From positions 276,501 through 340,500 of the forward strand of contig JAZAYU010000115.1 in the NCBI GenBank assembly GCA_038501625.1: a stretch of DNA of 64,000 bases, read 5' to 3'. The number at the start of each line of letters is the position of its first letter. The stretch's first letter is position 1. Source of the stretch: Corbicula japonica (lineage: Eukaryota; Mollusca; Bivalvia; Venerida; Cyrenidae). Under the pieces are notes generated by a model. That model saw only the letters and a list, made by a program, of their open reading frames with translations, did no database searches and was not told where the DNA came from. The position numbers were made by a program, and so were the translations under genes. Positions 49,300 through 64,000 of the stretch are shown one piece after another.

Positions 49300-49420
49300 A
49301 CTGAAGGTTATAAAACTGAGATTAGAAACCAGTCTCAAATATCAAGCATTCACCATTTCAGCCAATCAGATGCTTGAGATTTGAGACTGGTTTCCATGCT
49401 CAGTTTTATAACATTGGGCA
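49300..49420. mobile_element. Family E MITE, 5' of the PCBP first coding exon
   Basis: It runs ACTGAAGGTTATAAAACTG to CAGTTTTATAACATTGGGC, with about 25 bp deleted at the left of the centre. It lies about 260 bp upstream of the acceptor of the first coding exon, in the 5'UTR intron. Confidence 0.78.
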
Positions 49421-49772
49421 CTGTACATTACTAGATTATAAGGAAAATATGAGATCATAAGACAAGGGTAATGTAACATTAGCATTGAATCAACACCACA
49501 TACTACAGACATGTTTTGCACCCTTATTGGTCTGATAAACCACTGTCATGGAATGCAAAGAACTTTGCAAACATCTAAACATTCTCTGTTCACTTCCCAC
49601 CATGTCATTATTATCTTTTATCATCACCATCACTATCATCATCATCATTATGTGCTCACCTTGTGTATTTTCTCTATTTTCAGATAACCAGTTATATATT
49701 GTGAAGAGACAACGTGTGATTGTGTAGCGTATTCCGCTACCCCCTTAGTATTCAGGTTGTGTTTTAAGTGAC

Positions 49773-59224
<9,452 letters not shown>

Positions 59225-60372
59225 GTACGGACATGTAGATGGGTTAATGGGCAAGCTTGTATGCTTTCTTATCGTGCTTAAAATATTTTGATAATGGTTC
59301 AGCCATACTCTGTTTGAAAGGGTCTTTTAAGACTAAATATTGAATAAGAAAAATGCATATACACTGCCCTCCAGTAAAAGAATTCATGCTGAAAAATTCT
59401 CCATTGAAATGAATCTGTAACTGTCATTCCTTGTATATTTGATGAGCATTGAAATCAAAGAGGAAAGTTATTTGCAGGATTTGTGGTTTTAGTGTAGTTA
59501 TATTTCTACAACTATAGACCAGATAAATATTCCTTAATTTTATGCACCTGTTACAAGTCATCAAATATTCCCACCCCATTCTCTTAAGAATTTACTTAAA
59601 TGGACCAATATGATAAGTGAATGAATTCATTATGTTTATTATGATAGTTAAACATTGTTTTCAATGGACAGTTAAGTGTGAATGGTATTTTAGAGGGCAG
59701 TGTAGTTACACGACAACACAGATACATATTCTGATCTGTACTCATGTCCACTAAACACAAGTGTGTTCAGGTAAGGTAGAGTAAGGATGGTACTATTCTG
59801 GTGAACTGTTTGTGTGAAGCTAACCTGTTTTCAGTTTTTGTTCTTAGCAACATATTAATTACATTATGTTCCATGCTTTTGTTTTGTATAACAGAAGAAA
59901 TATCAAGAAATATGACATCACCATTCATCATCATCAGTCAAAATTGTATAAAAGCCCTATGACAATACATTTTTAAGAACAATACATTAATATATTTTCA
60001 AAATCATCCATGATAGTTAATAATCTTTAAACAGTAACCTAGATTTCTTAAAGAAAGCTTATAAGGATTTGTAACTTTTCCATTATTGTGTGCCAGCTCT
60101 TGTCAAGAAATCTGAATTGATGAGAAAAAAACGGTTAATGAGTTTGTTTGAATATGTCATTGGTTAAAATGACTTCTTCTCAACAAATTGTCATGATAAC
60201 ATGAAATAAACTTTTTTTTCTGTGCTTGTGGGGAACTGCACACCACTGATGACATGGATTTTTTTTATGGAAAATCCGGGATAATGGAGTCTTAACATGC
60301 AAACTTTTCATATTTACTTCATGAAAACACAAGCGAATGTTTAGGTCAGTCTTCTAATATAGGGATGATGGA

Positions 60373-60616
60373 TTAACCCTTTCCTCCATATAATTATACG
60401 CATTTTTACGCATGTGCGAGCAGTGTAGATCCAGGTCAGCTGGCATATTTGTGCCATCTGATCAGGATCTGCACTGTTCGCTTTTTGGTCAGAAATGACC
60501 TAATAAATCAAAAAGCAAACAGTGCAGATCCTGATCCGATGGCACAGATGTTGGGGTGTTCAGCATCTTCGCTGTTTGCATGTTTGATATAAGCCATCAT
60601 TATGGAGTGATGGGTC
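60373..60616. mobile_element. Family A MITE
   Basis: TTAACCCTTTCCTCCATATAA to TATGGAGTGATGGGTCAA, with a full left arm and a slightly damaged right arm. It lies in the intron after PCBP exon 6. Confidence 0.87.
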
Positions 60617-61844
60617 AAATGACAACCACATTATTCTGGAAACATTTTGTTTTTATAACATTTTTATGCTTTTTGAGAAAATGACTTCTTACAAGGCAGT
60701 CTTCATTCAAGAAACAAGAAGCTATTTTTTATGGCAGATCTAGAAAATATGAAACCTGCTTATTGACAATAAAAATAAAGATCTTACACAATAAACATGT
60801 TACATAATTGCGATAAAACAGTTTTGATAAAGAGGGATATATTCATGGATTTTGCTTTCTTTTGATTTTCTACTTTATAAGAAATAAACAGAAATAATCA
60901 TAAAAATTCTCATATTCATTCATGAAATGTGAACAAATAATAAAGTTAATATTACTTAAAGATGATCTACATCTTTGAGAATGCTTTATTACATTAAGAC
61001 TTGGCTTTGCCTTTTCATAAATTTGTCCCCGCCATCAAATTTCTATGAGTACTTGACAATCCTACAACAGAATTGTGGGATTATTATGAAACATTATTTG
61101 CGTAATGGCAAAATATGGTATGTACATTGGTGAGCGTGTGATCCTTGGAGATTCCACATCACATGGGTAGATATTCTGCATTCCAGGTAATCGGTAAAAA
61201 AATCACTAATTGTTACCAAATGGTGATAAATATGTGATCATTTAGTGTGAATTGGAAAAATGCCTTCACCTATGTAGAAAATTGCTTTTTCATTGACTTT
61301 GTATACTGACAATTATTGGGCAATTGATGTAGGCTATAACACTAGGTAACAGTATACAAATCAAACACATTTTGTTGTCTTACATGGCATGTATTAACAC
61401 CAGTGAACAGTATTGCCTTTAGCAATAGGCAGTAAGTGTAGAAGTAGGTGTGCCAATCACCATGTGCTGTTGGTTTGGTTCGGATTTATTTTTTCTTGGC
61501 TTCGAGTTCAGTAAGACAAATATTGAAGAACGTCATATGCTTGCCATATGTCAATCCAGCCAAGTCATCCATATCAGCACTTGTATTAACAAAGCTTTCA
61601 TAATGAGCGATTTGTGTTGAATCTTAATGAAGTAGACTTGTTCTGGGCAAAAAGAATTACCAGAAAATGCATGTTGTTGTTTGGTTGTTGTTGTTTATTT
61701 AGGGGTGGGGTTTGGTGATGGGGGGTTCAATCCCATGGTTACAATGACAAAAAAGGGTGGCACTCAGATTTAAGGAAGCATCCAAAGCAATGAAAGGAAA
61801 TATTATAAAGTTCTCAAGAAACACAATATGAAGACGGTTCACTA

Positions 61845-61905
61845 AAACACAAATATTTATTCCCGACGTTTCAGGGAGATAAACCCCCCTTCTTCGAGGG
61901 GCTTT
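61845..61905. repeat. Possible transposon end fragment
   Basis: ATTCCCGACGTTTCAGGG followed by the hairpin CCCCTTCTTCGAGGGG. Such phrases recur near ends of invertebrate elements, but there is one copy here and no coding region, so the class is unknown. Confidence 0.25.
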
Positions 61906-62104
61906 TACATGTATTTACTAACACATATCAATGTTTCTGAAAGGAAATATGACATTCTGCATAACACTGCAAGCACGTCTATACCTGAATCTACACTAAA
62001 GGCAATCTACTAGGTGTGGTGAAAATACAATCTTCATTACAACTTGGTGCTTATTTTATCCTAAGAATGGTACTTTTTACTGTTGAATGAAGAACCTCAA
62101 ATTT

Positions 62105-62214
62105 TTAACCCTTTAGTCCATATATATGGGTTTTATTGTGACAGCACAGATGTGCCAGCTGATACGGATCTACACTGTTTGTCCATGCAATAAAAGTCAT
62201 ATATATGGATTAAA
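62105..62214. mobile_element. Family A MITE, centre deleted
   Basis: TTAACCCTTTAGTCCATATA joined to CACAGATGTGCCAGCTGATA and TATATGGATTAAAG; only the outer parts of both arms remain. Confidence 0.7.
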
Positions 62215-63370
62215 GACTCGATGTTCTTTTGCTTGTGTTAGCATTGCTCCTAAAACCAAGCAAAGCGATATGGTGAAATAAAATCATCAATATAATTTTG
62301 GTGTCATAAGCTTCATTATCTCTTCATTACGTTCTGAAGTTTCAGTAATGTTAATTATTATTGTTTTAGATAATAAGTATTCCTAAAATGCATTGTAACT
62401 ATAATTTTTAATTTATATATATATTTTAGTGAAGTATATTTCCTGTGTTAAGGTGGTATTGGTCATAAAATGTGATGAAAAATAACAATTGCATGCCTCC
62501 TTGTGAAGTGCTGTTCTTTGAAATGTATTTTTTTATGTCTGGTCTTTGTTTTAAGTTTGTGACCTAGATAGACTAATTGTCTAAATGTTTCCAAAAGTAT
62601 CGAAAGTGCTGCCTGCATAAGAATGCATTTTTGTGATAGTAAGATAATGAAAATATTGTAAGAAATTATTGTAAGTAGAATTACATCATTTAGAGATAAA
62701 ACTGTTCACTGACACCATCCAACTGTTGTATTTTAGGAGCCATTTCTCGTGTAAGCAAGGTGAGCCACTCTGGATGTTATTGGCTTCAGGTCCTTAGACT
62801 TATCTCCCTTTGATTAATCCACCCAATCAGTAGCTTCGACCTGTCACCCATGACTTCTTGTGTAGCTTTGTAATGATGAATATATTCTGACATAGTCTTG
62901 CAAATTAAAATGTCTGTTCTGTTACATTGATGTTAATATTCACTGACAGATTTTGTCAAAATTATAAGAAAACTACACCATATTAACAAGAAGACTTAGC
63001 AATCAAAGAGAGTAATGTCAACTTGACATTTCTGTTTAATTTTAAGTTGACTAGCATGGTGCTCCTTAGTTTATACATAACTATTTTGCATCTATTACTA
63101 CTGTCTGATTCAAGTGATGACAGATAAAAAAATCTAGTGGCTAACTATAGCTCTAGCTGGTATATATCTGCGCTGACTTTAACGCTTAATTTTTTATTCA
63201 ATTAATTAGCTTATACTAAAATCTGTTCATCTGTCAGAGTAAACATAAATAAGGCGCCAGTGTTGCAAATCTGAATTTAACCCTGTACCTAGGCTTCTTA
63301 TATTTTGTCAGTGTTTTAGTTTCTTATGAAAAGAAGTGCTTGTGATCGACAACTTTTATACCTGACATTG

Positions 63371-63446
63371 TCACATGGTGACCTTCACCCTTGTGTCACT
63401 TGGTGACCTTCACCCTTGTGTCACTTGGTGACCTTCACCCTTGACC
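63371..63446. repeat. 25-bp tandem repeat, 3 copies
   Basis: TCACTTGGTGACCTTCACCC at 63371, 63396 and 63421, then CTTGACCTTGG. The reverse strand reads AAGGTCAAGGGTGAAGGTCA, recalling the HINE C/D monomer phrase. Confidence 0.9.
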
Positions 63447-64000
63447 TTGGTGATGTTGTTTTCCTACAGGTATCAAATGGTCACCTTAAACTCCTATTCT
63501 CCCCTTACTGTACAAAAAATATGGATACTTATCCTAGACTGGTCCCCAATTGTCAAAGCACCATAAAAATTTTAGCATTGTGACATTCTTTAGAAATAAA
63601 CACCAGAAACTTTTGTGGTACCAGTCTAAAAATACAACCTAAGCAGTTTTTGTCCAGTGATTCTTTCTCTGTAGACTTTGATTTCCATTGAGTACCGCAT
63701 GATCTGTTATTAGCAACAACTTAGTTGTCTGAGTTTTTAGATATTATTTGGAAGATTTACCCAGCAAGGAGATTTCTTGATGTGATAGTTTATTTTAAGT
63801 AACTGGGTGTATTTTAGCACTTTTAAGATTTGATTTTATTTTTAGTAACAATCTTTTATTTAATTTGGAATTCATTACATTAAAAATTATTTGTAATCAG
63901 ATTGGCTGAATTATACCAGACTTGCAACAAGACATAAAACCCCAAGACGAAAGATTGTTATGGCCAGTGTGTTTTTTGCTTTGTTTGATATTTGAAAAAT

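Larger units (their letters stand above)
59225..64000 (+). other. Intron after PCBP exon 6 (runs off the window)
   Basis: Donor GAG|GTACGG. No exon with PCBP linker or KH3 sequence is found. Two family A copies, a 25-bp repeat and unique AT-rich DNA fill it. Confidence 0.7.

Noticed and set aside
62739..62761. Possible alternative last PCBP exon reading EPFLV then stop
   Set aside because: Only a few codons and a weak acceptor; no polyadenylation context considered convincing.

Overview
This window looks like nuclear genomic DNA of an invertebrate animal, most likely a bivalve mollusc. It is AT-rich, has no compact gene arrangement, contains one spliced gene with GT-AG introns, and is dense in short non-autonomous transposons. 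The molluscan assignment is inference from the repeat style: non-autonomous elements with central tandem repeats, TTAA-flanked palindromic MITEs, and pentamer or poly(C) simple repeats. I cannot name the species.

The only gene I recognise is the 5' part of a poly(C)-binding protein (PCBP/hnRNP-E family, triple-KH RNA-binding protein) on the + strand, from 49773 to 59224. Six phase-0 coding exons give 177 residues with complete KH1 and KH2 domains. KH3 and the stop codon must lie beyond 64000. The first coding exon has a splice acceptor at 49683/49684, so at least one 5'UTR exon lies upstream, possibly inside this window.

Layout: 1-49683 is intergenic or 5'UTR-intron DNA, largely a mosaic of transposons, with one candidate orphan coding exon (14641-14702) and one candidate non-coding exon (19872-19996). 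49773-59224 is the PCBP gene body, with introns of about 6.0, 0.93, 0.83, 0.78 and 0.4 kb. 59225-64000 is intron.

Repeats: (i) more than 20 copies of a roughly 200-240 bp self-complementary MITE ('family A') bounded by TTAACCCTTT / AAAGGGTTAA, which is piggyBac-like; (ii) about ten copies of a roughly 150 bp palindromic MITE ('family E') carrying two inverted CCAAT boxes; (iii) at least three distinct families of elements with a 5' motif repeated inverted near the 3' end, then a short 3' hairpin, then CTAG/CTTG, with central tandem repeats in the larger ones. These have the architecture of non-autonomous Helentron/Helitron2-type rolling-circle elements (HINEs); (iv) a 1.2 kb TIR element with a 7-bp target duplication (hAT-like); (v) a 0.78 kb TIR element flanked by TTAA; (vi) a 28-bp x15 minisatellite and several simple repeats. 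The clearest structural story is at 10451-13118, where a family A MITE was split by a 2.35 kb HINE and also received a 75-bp hairpin at a TA site.
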